From: Chelatococcus reniformis
GTDB taxonomy: Bacteria; Pseudomonadota; Alphaproteobacteria; Rhizobiales; Beijerinckiaceae
Reading direction: 5' to 3'
NCBI RefSeq assembly: GCF_014640075.1
Contig: NZ_BMGG01000001.1
Location: forward strand, 806,001 to 870,000
DNA: 64,000 nucleotides
How positions within the stretch are numbered: the stretch's first letter is position 1; each line of letters starts with the position of its first letter. The notes beneath the pieces were generated by a model, which was not told the origin of the DNA, ran no database searches, and was given only the letters and a program-made list of their open reading frames with translations. Position numbers and translations under genes: made by a program. Positions 27,657 to 37,329 of the stretch are shown here, one piece after another.

Positions 27657-27851
27657 CATCAGCCATTCGTCGATCCGTTTCATCGCGCAAGTCTGCCACG
27701 GGCGGCCACATAACGGAACCGCCGGGCGCCCGCCCGGTTGATGTGGGCGTGGCCGGAGCCCTCCTCCGATCGAATCGCTGCCGGACGAGCAGCGATTCAG
27801 CAGCGGGAAATGTGGCGTGCGCCGGGTGAACGGTGTCTGAAGGCGGGGGGA

Positions 27852-29351
27852 GTGGATGGCGGGGCGCCCGCAGTGAGCAGCGACGGAGTCCTCGCGCCGG
27901 ACCGCCAGGCGCCGCCCCCGCCCGCCTCGGTGGAGACGCTCATCCCGGCCCGGCTGGACCGGCTTCCGTGGGGCCGCTTCCACACGCTGGTGGTGGTGGC
28001 GCTCGGCGTCACCTGGATCCTGGACGGCCTGGAGGTGACGCTCGCCGGCTCCCTCGCCGGGGCGCTCACGAGCAGCCCGGTGCTGGCCTTCAGCAACGCC
28101 GACGTCGGCTTCGCCGCCAGCGCGTATCTGCTCGGCGCCGTCCTCGGCGCCCTGGGCTTCGGGTGGCTGACCGACCGGCTCGGCCGCAAGAAGCTGTTCT
28201 TCATCACGCTCGCCGTCTACATCGCGGCCACGGCGGCCACGGCCTTCGCCTGGAACCTGTGGAGCTTCATGCTGTTCCGCTTCCTCACCGGGGCCGGCAT
28301 CGGCGGCGAGTACACGGCCATCAATTCCACTATCCAGGAGCTGATCCCGGCGCGCTACCGCGGCCAGACCGATCTCGTCATCAACGGCAGCTTCTGGGTC
28401 GGCGCCGCGCTCGGCGCCGCCGGCTCCCTGGTGCTGCTCGATCCAGCGATCATCGATCCGGAGCTCGGCTGGCGCCTCGCCTTCTTCATCGGCGCGGCGA
28501 TCGGCCTCGTCATCCTGGTGCTGCGCTCCTGGCTGCCGGAGAGCCCGCGCTGGCTCATCACCCACGGCCGCAAGGCCGAGGCCGACCGCATCGCGGCCGA
28601 GATCGAGGCCGCGCTGGAGGCCGAAGGCAAGGTGCTGCCGGAGCCCGAAGGCGGGCCCATTCGCCTGCGCCCCCGCACGCATACGCCCATAGGAGAGGCC
28701 TTTACCGCGCTGTTCGTCATCCATCGCCGGCGCGCCCTGGTGGGCCTGGTGCTGATGGCGGCGCAAGCCTTCTTCTACAACGCCATCTTCTTCACCTACG
28801 CTCTGGTGCTGATGGACTTCTACGGCGTGCCGGCGGCGCACATCGGCTGGTACATCCTGCCTTTCGCCGCCGGCAACTTCCTGGGCCCGCTGCTGCTTGG
28901 GCGTCTGTTCGACACGGTCGGCCGCCGCATCATGATCAGCGCCACCTACCTCATCTCCGGCCTGCTGCTGATCGCCACCGGCGCCCTGTTCTCCGCCGGC
29001 CTGCTCTCGGCGACGACCCAGACCCTCTGCTGGTCGGTGATCTTCTTCTTCGCCTCGTGCGCGGCGAGCTCCGCCTACCTCACCGTCAGCGAGACCTTTC
29101 CGCTCGAGATCCGGGCACTGGCCATCGCCATCTTCTACGCCGTGGGCACCGGCATCGGCGGCGTCGCCGGGCCGGCCGTCTTCGCCGGGCTGGTCGAGAC
29201 CGGCTCGCGCCAGGCGGTGTTCGGCGGCTACGTGTTCGGCGCGCTGCTGATGATCGGCGCCGCGGCGGTCATGTGGCGCTGGGGCATCGCCGCCGAGCGC
29301 AAGTCGCTCGAGAGCATCGCCCGGCCTCTTGCCGCCCACGACGACGTCTGA
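27852..29351 (+). CDS. MFS transporter, sugar/metabolite-porter type
   Basis: About 499 residues, twelve predicted membrane segments with a central loop near residues 255-300. The family signature GFGWLTDRLGRKKLFF lies between segments 2 and 3, and GRLFDTVGRR at the matching place in the second half. RFLTGAGIGGEYTAINSTIQ and WLPESPRWLITHGR resemble the sugar-porter and SV2/niaP-like branch. The substrate is unknown. The start is uncertain: GTG at 27852 follows GAAGGCGGGG, GTG at 27873 and ATG at 27810 are also in frame. Confidence 0.85.
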   Translation: MDGGAPAVSSDGVLAPDRQAPPPPASVETLIPARLDRLPWGRFHTLVVVALGVTWILDGLEVTLAGSLAGALTSSPVLAFSNADVGFAASAYLLGAVLGALGFGWLTDRLGRKKLFFITLAVYIAATAATAFAWNLWSFMLFRFLTGAGIGGEYTAINSTIQELIPARYRGQTDLVINGSFWVGAALGAAGSLVLLDPAIIDPELGWRLAFFIGAAIGLVILVLRSWLPESPRWLITHGRKAEADRIAAEIEAALEAEGKVLPEPEGGPIRLRPRTHTPIGEAFTALFVIHRRRALVGLVLMAAQAFFYNAIFFTYALVLMDFYGVPAAHIGWYILPFAAGNFLGPLLLGRLFDTVGRRIMISATYLISGLLLIATGALFSAGLLSATTQTLCWSVIFFFASCAASSAYLTVSETFPLEIRALAIAIFYAVGTGIGGVAGPAVFAGLVETGSRQAVFGGYVFGALLMIGAAAVMWRWGIAAERKSLESIARPLAAHDDV

Positions 29352-29443
29352 CCGGGCGGGCGCGCGCAGCCGGCGCATGCCCGATCGCACGGGCGGATCC
29401 GATCGCACTTGCGCCCGATCGAGAAGCGCTCTAGCCCCCTGCC

Positions 29444-31249
29444 ATGAGCAAGGCCCCTCTTGACCTCTCGGGCGACACGCTGCCGACGCTGCGGCGGCTG
29501 TGGCACGGCTGGATGCAGCCGCACTGGCCGACGCTGCTCCTGGTGCTCGCCTGCATCGCGCTGGTGGCGGGGGCAACCGGCCTCTACCCAATCCTGATCA
29601 ACCACGCCTACGACGCCTTCACCGCCAAGGACACCCAGGCGATCCTGTACGCGCCGATCTTCGTCATCGCGGTCACCTCGGTGCGCGGTTTCTCGCTCCT
29701 GGCGCAGACCATCCTCACCAATCGCGTGGTGACGCAGATCGAGGCCGACATGCAGAGTGCGCTCTATGCGCACCTGATCGATGCCGACCTCGCCCAGCTC
29801 GGCCGCGAGAGCCCGGCGGCCTTCACCCAGCGCTTCACCACCGACTTCGCCTTCATCAAGGAAGCGCTGACGCGGCTGTCGACGGTGTTTCTGCGCGACG
29901 TGGCGCAGATCATCGCGCTGGTCTGCGCCATGCTGTGGATCGACCCCGTGCTGACCATCGTCGCCGGGCTGGTGGTGCCGTTCGCGGCGATCCCCATCGG
30001 TCGCATCGGCCGCAAGCTGCGCCGCGTCGCCACCTCCACGCAGGAGCAGATCGGCGCCATGGCCGGCCTCGTGACCGAGAGCCTGGCCGGTGCCCGCGTC
30101 GCCAAGACCTTCGCGCTGGAGGGTTACCTCAAGGGCCGCGCCAGCAAGGCCTTCGACGACGTGCGCCGGCTGAAGATGAAGGCCGCCAACGCGCGCGGTC
30201 GTCTCGACCCGCTGCTCGAGGTCGGCGGCGGCATCGCGGTCGCCGGCGTGCTGGTGCTGATCGGCCTGCGCATCTCGGGCGGCACGTCGACGGTCGGCGC
30301 CTTCACCGGCTTCGTCACGGCGCTGCTGCTCGCCGCCCAGCCGATGCGCTCGATCGGCAACCTCAACGCCATCGTGCAGGAGGCCATGGCTGCCCTGAAG
30401 CGCTATTTCGTGCTGATGGACGAGGCGCCGACCATCGTCGAGCGGCCGGGCGCCGGCACGCTCGCGGTCACCGCCGGCACCATCACCTTCGACAAGGTGC
30501 GCTTCCGCTACCGCGAGGACGCACCGGCGCTGGAAGGCATCGACCTCACGGTGTCCGGCGGCAAGACGACGGCGCTGGTCGGCCGTTCCGGCTCGGGCAA
30601 GTCGTCGCTGATGGCGCTGGTGCCGCGGCTCTACGACGTGACCGATGGCGCCGTGCGCATCGACGGCATCGATGTCCGCGACGCGACGATCGCCAGCCTG
30701 CGCGCCCAGATCGCCTTGGTGAGCCAGGAGGTGGTGCTGTTCGACGACACCGTGAAGGCCAACATCGCCTTCGGCCGGCCGGACGCCAGCGAGGCGCAGA
30801 TCGTGGCGGCGGCTGAGGCGGCGGCGGCCCATCCCTTCATCGCGCGGCTGCCCGAAGGCTACGAGACCCGTGTCGGCCCCGGCGGCTCGCGGCTCTCAGG
30901 CGGCGAGCGCCAGCGCGTGTCGCTGGCGCGCGCCATCCTCAAGGATGCGCCGATCCTGCTGCTGGACGAGGCGACGAGCGCGCTCGACGCGGAATCGGAA
31001 GGCCTGGTGCAGGTGGCCCTGGCCCGGCTGATGAAGGGGCGCACCACCCTGGTCATCGCCCACCGCCTATCGACCGTGCGCGATGCGGACGTCATCGTCG
31101 TCATGGACCATGGCCGCGTGGCCGAGGTCGGCAACCACGAGGAGCTCATCGCCCGCGGCGGCGTGTATGCCAAGCTGAGCCGGCTCCAGCTCACCGACGA
31201 CGGGCCGGTCGTCGACCTCGCGGCTCACGCCGATGCCCGGCGGGCGTGA
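29444..31249 (+). CDS. MsbA-type ABC exporter (permease-ATPase fusion)
   Basis: A 601-residue half-transporter. Six membrane segments occupy residues 1-325. The ATPase follows with Walker A GRSGSGKSS near residue 380, the signature LSGGERQR near 485, Walker B ILLLDEATS near 504 and the switch His in VIAHRLST. Such proteins dimerise and flip lipids or export hydrophobic compounds; MsbA moves lipid A core. Whether this is MsbA itself or a paralogue cannot be decided. It starts 92 bases after the MFS gene. Confidence 0.93.
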   Translation: MSKAPLDLSGDTLPTLRRLWHGWMQPHWPTLLLVLACIALVAGATGLYPILINHAYDAFTAKDTQAILYAPIFVIAVTSVRGFSLLAQTILTNRVVTQIEADMQSALYAHLIDADLAQLGRESPAAFTQRFTTDFAFIKEALTRLSTVFLRDVAQIIALVCAMLWIDPVLTIVAGLVVPFAAIPIGRIGRKLRRVATSTQEQIGAMAGLVTESLAGARVAKTFALEGYLKGRASKAFDDVRRLKMKAANARGRLDPLLEVGGGIAVAGVLVLIGLRISGGTSTVGAFTGFVTALLLAAQPMRSIGNLNAIVQEAMAALKRYFVLMDEAPTIVERPGAGTLAVTAGTITFDKVRFRYREDAPALEGIDLTVSGGKTTALVGRSGSGKSSLMALVPRLYDVTDGAVRIDGIDVRDATIASLRAQIALVSQEVVLFDDTVKANIAFGRPDASEAQIVAAAEAAAAHPFIARLPEGYETRVGPGGSRLSGGERQRVSLARAILKDAPILLLDEATSALDAESEGLVQVALARLMKGRTTLVIAHRLSTVRDADVIVVMDHGRVAEVGNHEELIARGGVYAKLSRLQLTDDGPVVDLAAHADARRA

Positions 31250-31341
31250 CCGCGAGAGCATTTTCAAGGGGCTCGTGGGACTTCCGGTGCAACCGCCGTT
31301 GCCTACCCAAGGCGCGATCCGGTTCAACCGGCTCGGCCGGA

Positions 31342-32067
31342 TCACTCCCGGTGCATGACGCGGTCGACCAGCAGGTCCGACAGCAGGCCGGGCTTGAAGC
31401 TGCGCTGGAGCTCGTCGGGATCGTAGACCGTCTCCACCCAGGTCAGAAAATCGATGCCCTTGGCTTCGCCCTGCCGCGCATAGGCCTCGAAGAACGCATC
31501 GAGAATGCCGGTCTTGGCGAAGCGAAAGTGGCCGTAGCGGATCGACAGCTGGCGCATGGCCTCGGCAAGCGGCCGCCGCTCGTGCAGCAGCAGGTAGAGC
31601 GCCGCCATGAAGCCGGCCCGGTCGGCGCCCGACTTGCAGTGCACCAGCACGGGATAGGTGAGTTCGTCGAAGAAGGCCCTCGCCGCCAGGATGGTGTCCC
31701 GAGTCGGCGCCTCGCGCGAGCGCACGACGAACTCGGTGAGCGCGACGCCGTAGCGTTCGCAGGCCTCCCGCTCCAGCGGCCAGGAACCGTATTCACGGCC
31801 GCCGCGCAAGTTGACGACGGTCTTCACGCCGGCCCGGGCCAGCGCGCCGATCTGGTGCGGGGCCGGCTGGGCGGCGCGCCAGAACTTCGGCGTTACCCGC
31901 ACGCGGTTCAGATAGACGATACGGAACAGCCCGTGGTCGACCAGCAGCATGTTGGCCCAGGCACCGAGCCGGTCGCCTGCGCCTCCCACCGGACGGTCCC
32001 ACCGTGCGATACGCGCCATGCGCCGCGCGTAACGCGCTTCGTCCCTCATGTCCCTGCTGAAAGTCAT
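31342..32067 (-). CDS. Protein tyrosine / dual-specificity phosphatase-like protein
   Basis: A 241-residue protein with the phosphatase loop HCKSGADRAG (Cys-x5-Arg) near residue 145 and the upstream elements KFWRAAQPAP and GVKTVVNLRG. This matches the bacterial tyrosine phosphatase family that includes proteins linked to lipid A or exopolysaccharide genes. The general acid Asp could not be placed with certainty. It is convergent with the MsbA-like gene; a link between the two is possible but unproved. An ATG 18 bases inside (MRDEARYARR) is an alternative start. Confidence 0.85.
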   Translation of the reverse strand: MTFSRDMRDEARYARRMARIARWDRPVGGAGDRLGAWANMLLVDHGLFRIVYLNRVRVTPKFWRAAQPAPHQIGALARAGVKTVVNLRGGREYGSWPLEREACERYGVALTEFVVRSREAPTRDTILAARAFFDELTYPVLVHCKSGADRAGFMAALYLLLHERRPLAEAMRQLSIRYGHFRFAKTGILDAFFEAYARQGEAKGIDFLTWVETVYDPDELQRSFKPGLLSDLLVDRVMHRE

Positions 32068-32277
32068 CGACGCTCGTCGTCATCCGCATGTCGCCCCCGG
32101 CGCGGGCGCGCGGGCTGTTTAACAAAGGCGGCACCGATTCCCAAATCGGTGCCGAAACGGCCAACATGGTGATGGTGGCGGCCGTGCGCCCGTCCGCACA
32201 TGCGCGGCATTCCATCACGTGTTCGTCACATGCGTTTCCTCTTGTGCCGGGCTGCGGCCTCTCCTAACCTTCACCTC

Positions 32278-32787
32278 GTGCGCGAACTCGTTACCAGCAT
32301 CCGTCGTGCAAAGCCCTCCGATGCCGCGGGCCTTGCCGTCGTGCACGACGCCGCCTGGCGCGAGGCCTACCGCGGCCTCATCCCCGGCGTGGTCCTGGAG
32401 CGCATGATCACCAAGCGCGGGCCGCGCTGGTGGCGCATCGCGGCAGCAGCGCGAGCGCGGCCGCTCGTGGTCCTCGACATGGGCGAGCGCATCGGCGGCT
32501 ATGCCAGCTATGGGCAGAGCCGCTCGCTCGGGCTGCCGCAGGGCGGCGAGATCGACGAACTCTACCTCGATCCGGTGTTCCAGGGCATCGGGCTCGGCCG
32601 GCGCCTGTTCGGGGCCGTGCGGCGCGACCTCGCCACCCAGGGCTTCAAGACCTTCGTGGTCTGGTCGCTGGCTGACAACGAGCGCGCCTGCCGGTTCTAC
32701 GAAGGCTTGGGCGGCAAGCCCGTCACGCGTGGCGAGACCCGCTTCGGCGGTGTGCCGCTCGACCGCATCGCCTTCGCCTTCGGCTGA
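32278..32787 (+). CDS. GNAT-family N-acetyltransferase
   Basis: A 169-residue protein of the GNAT fold, which transfers an acetyl group from acetyl-CoA. Seen: SIRRAKPSDAAGLAVVHDAA at the N-terminus, EIDELYLDPVFQGIGLGRRL (the acetyl-CoA loop), and VVWSLADNERACRFYEGLGG. The acceptor is unknown. The start is unsure: this GTG gives the usual family N-terminus, while in-frame ATG codons at 32230 and 32200 add 16 or 26 residues; none has a good ribosome binding site. Confidence 0.82.
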   Translation: MRELVTSIRRAKPSDAAGLAVVHDAAWREAYRGLIPGVVLERMITKRGPRWWRIAAAARARPLVVLDMGERIGGYASYGQSRSLGLPQGGEIDELYLDPVFQGIGLGRRLFGAVRRDLATQGFKTFVVWSLADNERACRFYEGLGGKPVTRGETRFGGVPLDRIAFAFG

Positions 32788-32898
32788 CTGCGCGACGACC
32801 GGCCGCGCCAAAATCGCCAACCCCGGCAAAACTTTGGTCAGCTCGCAAGCTTGTTGACCGACGCATCTCGCCATAAACAGTCGCGGTCGCCGGCGCGC

Positions 32899-33011
32899 TG
32901 GAGCATTTCCCGATCGGAATGCTCATCCGATCGGATAGGGAATGCTCCAACTTATTGAATCTGGAGCGCTTCCTTGCGATCGGCTATGTCCACCCCGATC
33001 GCGAAGCGCTC
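32899..33011. repeat. Family B double-hairpin repeat upstream of ppa
   Basis: Two hairpins in series. The first is bounded by TGGAGCATTTCC (32899-32910) and GGGAATGCTCCA (32938-32949) with inner CCGATCGG palindromes. The second pairs GAGCGCTTC (32964-32972) with GAAGCGCTC (33003-33011) and, inside, GCGATCGG with CCGATCGC. The link between them contains TTGAATCTGGAGCGC, shared with the purH copy. It ends 41 bases before the ppa start. Confidence 0.8.
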
Positions 33012-33052
33012 TGGCGCCTTCTTCCAACAGATGGACTGGAAAGCCTCATCTC

Positions 33053-33586
33053 ATGCGTATCGACGCCATCCCGATCGGCAAGAACCCGCCCCACGACGTC
33101 AACGTCATCGTCGAGGTCCCGATGGGGGGCGAGCCGGTCAAATACGAGATGGACAAGGCCGCCGGCACCCTCTTCGTCGACCGCTTCCTCTACACGCCGA
33201 TGCGCTATCCCGGGAACTACGGCTTCGTGCCCCACACGCTGTCCGACGATGGGGACCCGATCGACGTGCTGGTCGCCAACACCCGCCCGATCATCCCGGG
33301 CGCCGTGATCAGCTGCCGGCCGATCGGCGTGCTGAAGATGGAGGACGACGGCGGCGGCGACGAGAAGATCATCGCCGTGCCCTCGCTCAAGCTGACTCGC
33401 CGCTACGAGAAGGTGCACAGCTATACGGACCTGCCCGAGATCACCTGGAAGCAGATCGAGCACTTCTTCCTGCACTACAAGGACCTGGAGCCGGGCAAGT
33501 GGGTGAAGCTGCGCGGCTGGGGCGATGCCGACGAGGCGCGCCAGTTCGTGGTGGAGGCGATCGAGCGGGCAAAGCAGAAGGCCTGA
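33053..33586 (+). CDS. ppa: Inorganic pyrophosphatase
   Basis: A 177-residue soluble family I pyrophosphatase that hydrolyses PPi to two phosphates and so drives biosynthetic reactions. The metal-binding signature DGDPIDV spans residues 66-72. Other anchors are [19 protein letters not shown] and the C-terminal [12 protein letters not shown]. Length is typical. The ATG gives the standard [14 protein letters not shown]-terminus. The 5' region is occupied by the double hairpin at 32899-33011. Confidence 0.97.
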   Translation: MRIDAIPIGKNPPHDVNVIVEVPMGGEPVKYEMDKAAGTLFVDRFLYTPMRYPGNYGFVPHTLSDDGDPIDVLVANTRPIIPGAVISCRPIGVLKMEDDGGGDEKIIAVPSLKLTRRYEKVHSYTDLPEITWKQIEHFFLHYKDLEPGKWVKLRGWGDADEARQFVVEAIERAKQKA

Positions 33587-33654
33587 CGGGAGCCGCTGGC
33601 AGAGCTCGATCGGATGGAAACTCCCGATCGGGCGATGCGCGGACGCGGTCAGGC

Positions 33655-34815
33655 TCAGGCCGAGGCTCGACCTTGGGGAAAGGTGGAGGGCACCAGGCTG
33701 GGCGAGGTCGATGCGCGCTTGCCGAGCCAAAGCCCGATATGGGCGGGCTGGGCCGCAAAGGCCGGGTCGACGCCGAGTTTCTGGGCCGCGTCGATCGGCC
33801 AGTTGGGATTGTAGATCAGCTCGCGGCCGAGCAGCACCAGATCGGCCGCGCCCGCCGCAAGGATGTCCTCGGCCTGACGGGCGTGGACGATGAGGCCGAC
33901 CGCCGCCGTCGGGATGTCGGCCGTGCGACGCAGCTCGGCCGCGAAAGGCACCTGATAGCCGTAGTCGAGCGGCTGGCCCGACGGGATCGGCGAGCCGACG
34001 AGCCCGCCGGAGCTGCAATCGATGCAGTCGACGCCCAGCGCCTTCACGCGCTCGACAAGTTTGATCGTGTGCTCGAGCGTCCAGCCGGCGCCATCGATGC
34101 ACGACAGCCGCAGCATGAGCGGCTTGGCGGCGGGCCACACCGAGCGGACGCCCTCCACGATCTCAGTCAGGAAGCGGATGCGATTGTCGAAGCCGCCGCC
34201 GTAGCGATCGCCGCGGCAGTTGGTCAGCTCCGACAGGAACTGATGGATCAGATAGCCGTGGGCGCCGTGGAGCTCGAGCACGTCGTAGCCGGCCTCGTCT
34301 GCCCGCCGCGCGCCGGCGACGAAGGCGTCGATCACCGCCTTGACGTCGCCCGCCGTCATTTCCCGCGGCGGCGCCAGCCCCTCCTTCAACGGCACGGCGC
34401 TCGGCGCGACCACGTCCCACGCGTCCCAATCGTCGATGTCGGCGGTGCGCTCCAGCAGGCCCGGACCGTCGATGGGGCGCTTGGTGCGGGCCTTGCGGCC
34501 GGCGTGCATGAGCTGGATGGCCGGCACGGCGCCGTTGGCGCGGATCAACCTGACGATGCGGGCCAGCTGGGGCACGAATGCGTCGTCCCAGATGCCGATA
34601 TCGCCGACGGTGCCGCAGGCGCGCCGCTCGACCGTGGTGCCCTCCTGGAAGACGAGGCCGGCGCCCCCGTCGGCGAGGCGTCCCAGGTGCATCAGGTGCC
34701 AGTCCGTGGCGAAGCCCCGCTCGCCGCGATACTGCCACATGGGCGACGCGACGATGCGGTTCTTCAGCCGGACGTCACGCAGACGGTAGCCGGAGAACAG
34801 CTGGCTGCCAGACAT
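33655..34815 (-). CDS. Old yellow enzyme-family NADH:flavin oxidoreductase
   Basis: A 386-residue FMN-binding barrel of the YqjM/xenobiotic-reductase branch. Family landmarks: ATDWHLMHLGRLADGG, AIQLMHAGRKA, ELHGAHGYLIHQFLS with the substrate-binding His pair, and VGLIVHARQAEDIL for phosphate binding. These enzymes reduce activated C=C bonds of enones. In YqjM a cysteine follows SPM and tunes the flavin; here the sequence reads SPMWQY, so that cysteine is absent. GGGAGGTG precedes the ATG. It lies 105 bases after the DHA2 transporter on the same strand and may close that operon. Confidence 0.92.
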   Translation of the reverse strand: MSGSQLFSGYRLRDVRLKNRIVASPMWQYRGERGFATDWHLMHLGRLADGGAGLVFQEGTTVERRACGTVGDIGIWDDAFVPQLARIVRLIRANGAVPAIQLMHAGRKARTKRPIDGPGLLERTADIDDWDAWDVVAPSAVPLKEGLAPPREMTAGDVKAVIDAFVAGARRADEAGYDVLELHGAHGYLIHQFLSELTNCRGDRYGGGFDNRIRFLTEIVEGVRSVWPAAKPLMLRLSCIDGAGWTLEHTIKLVERVKALGVDCIDCSSGGLVGSPIPSGQPLDYGYQVPFAAELRRTADIPTAAVGLIVHARQAEDILAAGAADLVLLGRELIYNPNWPIDAAQKLGVDPAFAAQPAHIGLWLGKRASTSPSLVPSTFPQGRASA

Positions 34816-34919
34816 ATATGCACCTCCCCCTCGAGCACGCCTCGACCAGACGGGCTCGCGTGATCGGAGCGGCGTCCCTCGAACCGGGAGCGCTCGCATC
34901 GCACTCCATCCAGCGCTTA

Positions 34920-36431
34920 TCACGCCCGCCGGGCTGCCGCATCAGCTCCGTCAGTCGCCGTGCTCTCCGCTCGAAGGGGGGAGGCGGGGCCGATGCTCAG
35001 ACCCGCGCCGGCGGCGAGGCAGCAGGCGATGCAGAGGATGGCGACGATGAAGGCTTGCGTGATGGCCGCCGGATCGGTGCGCGCGCCAAGGACGGTGTAG
35101 AAGATCCCACCGATCACCGCGACGCTGAGCGCAGTGCTGACCTGCAGGGTCGAACTGGCGATGCCCGCGATCATGCCGGAAAAGGCCGGCGCGACGCGGC
35201 CCGTCACCATCCGCATCAAGGTCGGCAGCGCGATCCCTTGTCCGAAACCGATGACGAACAGGATGGCGGCAAGCGGCACGGACGCAGGGGGCAGGCCGGC
35301 CGGTGTCGCCACGATGAGCCAGACCAGGCCGAGGAGCCCGACGGTCTCCAGCCCCATGCCGACCGGATTGACATAGGCGCCGAGGAACCGCCTGCAGAAC
35401 GGCGTCGACAGCGGCCCCAGCAGGAACCCCGCGCCGAACGGCAGGAAAACGAGGCCGGCGCTCAGCGCGGTCGCGTGCAGCGCGCCCTGCAGATAGACCG
35501 AGAACAGCAGGAAGAAGGCGCCGATCGCGTAGAACAGCAATGCGACCAGCAGCGCGCGGCCTAGCCCCGGCGCCTGCAAGGCGGCCGGATCGAGCAGGGG
35601 GGCGCCGCCCGCGCGAGCCAGTCGGGTTTCATAACGCCAGAAGAGCCGCGCCAGCACCGGCACCGCGATGAGCGACAGCCAGGCCCATAAGGGCCAGCCC
35701 GCCTCTCGCCCCTCGATCAGCGGCACGATCAACGCGCCCAGTGTCACCATCGACAACGCCATGCCGCCAAGGTCCAGTTTGTGCGCGTGGCGCGCGCGCG
35801 TTTCTTTCAGCAGGGGAATGCCGAACAGCGCAACCAGGATCGCCACCGGCAGGTTGACGAGGAAGATTGCCCGCCACCCCATGCCGAGCGGATCGAGCGA
35901 AATCAGGATGCCGCCCAATGCCTGCCCGACGACGGCGGCCAAGCCGAAGACCGCGCCATAAAGGCTGAGCGCGAGCGGCTTTTCCGATTCAGGGAAGATC
36001 GCCTGTACCGAGGCGAGCGCCTGCGGCGCCATCACGGCCGCCGTCACGCCCTGCAATGCGCGCCCGGCGACCAGCGCCCAGGGCGACCATGCGAAGGCGC
36101 ACAGTGCCGACGCCGCGGCAAAGCCGATCAGGCCGAGGAAAAACACGCGGCCGCGACCGTACAGATCACCAAGCCGCCCGCCGGTGATCAGCGTCAGGGC
36201 GTAGAGCGCAGCATAAGATGAAATGACGAGCTGCTCGGCAGAAGACGAGCTGCCCAATTCTCTCCGGATCGAGGGGAGTGCGACATTGACGATGAAGAAA
36301 TCGAGCGGTGGCAGGAACGCGCCGACCAGCAGAATCACGAACATCGCCCAGCGACGCGGTTCGAGTGGGGCACCATCGGCCCGGGACATGACGGCCGGCA
36401 AGGTCCCTGCTTGAGATGTTGTCGTGCTCAC
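34920..36431 (-). CDS. MFS drug/proton antiporter, DHA2 (14-TM) type
   Basis: About 503 residues with fourteen hydrophobic segments. FFIVNVALPSIRREL and ITGGRLGDLYGRGRVF are the first-half signatures of the DHA2 family (EmrB/QacA type), and GRALQGVTAAVMAPQALA is motif C-like. It would export a hydrophobic compound at the inner membrane. The GTG at 36431 overlaps the stop of the dehydrogenase gene upstream (GTGA), so coupling is likely; an in-frame ATG at 36389 is the alternative. The tail is alanine-rich. Confidence 0.88.
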   Translation of the reverse strand: MSTTTSQAGTLPAVMSRADGAPLEPRRWAMFVILLVGAFLPPLDFFIVNVALPSIRRELGSSSSAEQLVISSYAALYALTLITGGRLGDLYGRGRVFFLGLIGFAAASALCAFAWSPWALVAGRALQGVTAAVMAPQALASVQAIFPESEKPLALSLYGAVFGLAAVVGQALGGILISLDPLGMGWRAIFLVNLPVAILVALFGIPLLKETRARHAHKLDLGGMALSMVTLGALIVPLIEGREAGWPLWAWLSLIAVPVLARLFWRYETRLARAGGAPLLDPAALQAPGLGRALLVALLFYAIGAFFLLFSVYLQGALHATALSAGLVFLPFGAGFLLGPLSTPFCRRFLGAYVNPVGMGLETVGLLGLVWLIVATPAGLPPASVPLAAILFVIGFGQGIALPTLMRMVTGRVAPAFSGMIAGIASSTLQVSTALSVAVIGGIFYTVLGARTDPAAITQAFIVAILCIACCLAAGAGLSIGPASPLRAESTATDGADAAARRA

Positions 36432-37285
36432 GAGCACCTGCCGTTCTCGATCGTGAACCTCGCTATCGCCGACCAGTCCAAGTCGCCCCATCCGGCGTCG
36501 ACCGCCTCGCCCATGCGGGCATGAGCGGCATCAAGCATCGGCAGCACGCGATTGGCCCCGCCGGCCGCTTCCCTCGCCAGGCGAAGATCCTTGAGGCCCA
36601 ATCTGGCCCTGAATCCGGCTTCGTACGTGTCTGCGGAGATATTGGCGGAGTAGGTCTGGTAAGGTCTGCTGCCGAACAGCGTACCGAGGATCAGCTCGAA
36701 AAAGCTGTCTCGCGGCACGCCGTTCGCCTCCGTCAGCACCACCGCCTCCGCCATGGCCTCGATGGCCATCGCGATCATCATGTTGCAGGCTATCTTGGCC
36801 GCGTTTGCCGCGGGTGCTTCGTCGCCCATCCGCCAGATGCGGCCACTTATTGCCTCGAGGAGCGGCCGCACGCGGTCGATCGCCGCCGGCGCGCCACTGA
36901 CGAGCACGTTGAGGTTGCCCTTTGCAGCGACATCCGGCCGTCCCAACACCGGCGCCGATACGAAGCCGATTCCGGCCTTGTCATGGGCGGCAACAAGCTC
37001 TTGTGCGAATGCGACCGAGATCGTCGAGGCAACGACATGGATCAGACCGGGGCGGGCGGCGGCGAGCAGATCCGCGTCGAGGATCACGCTGCGTATCGCC
37101 GCGTCGTCCGAGAGCATCGTCAGGACCGCGTCAGCGTCGAAGATTTCGGAAGCCACGCCAAGCATGGTGACGCCCTCGACCGAGCCCCCCGACCGGTTCC
37201 AGGCCCGCACGTGATGGCCCGCGGCCGCGACGTTTCGCGCCATGGCAGAGCCCATCGAGCCCAAGCCAATAAAGCCGATATCCAT
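36428..37285 (-). CDS. NAD(P)-dependent 3-hydroxyisobutyrate dehydrogenase-family oxidoreductase
   Basis: A 285-residue beta-hydroxyacid dehydrogenase. The Rossmann loop GFIGLGSMGSAMARN is at residues 4-18. VVASTISVAFAQEL stands at the substrate-binding position and the catalytic lysine is in AAKIACNMM. Family substrates include 3-hydroxyisobutyrate, glyoxylate/succinate semialdehyde and imines; the lysine argues against the imine reductase branch. Substrate unknown. It lies 44 bases after the EthD gene and overlaps the transporter, so it is the middle of a four- to five-gene unit. Confidence 0.88.
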   Translation of the reverse strand: MDIGFIGLGSMGSAMARNVAAAGHHVRAWNRSGGSVEGVTMLGVASEIFDADAVLTMLSDDAAIRSVILDADLLAAARPGLIHVVASTISVAFAQELVAAHDKAGIGFVSAPVLGRPDVAAKGNLNVLVSGAPAAIDRVRPLLEAISGRIWRMGDEAPAANAAKIACNMMIAMAIEAMAEAVVLTEANGVPRDSFFELILGTLFGSRPYQTYSANISADTYEAGFRARLGLKDLRLAREAAGGANRVLPMLDAAHARMGEAVDAGWGDLDWSAIARFTIENGRCS

Positions 37286-37329
37286 ATCCCCGGCCTTCCA
37301 TTGAACTTACGCGGCTGTCCTGCCGCCGC

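Noticed and set aside
27561-27738. tRNA-Arg as an attachment site for an integrated element
   Set aside because: No integrase, no direct repeat of the tRNA 3' end was noticed, and flanking genes look chromosomal.
27627-30832. Minus-strand open frames of 654 and 534 codons opposite the MFS and ABC exporter genes
   Set aside because: They lack ribosome binding sites and known domains and run across tRNA-Arg sequence; they are codon-bias shadows.
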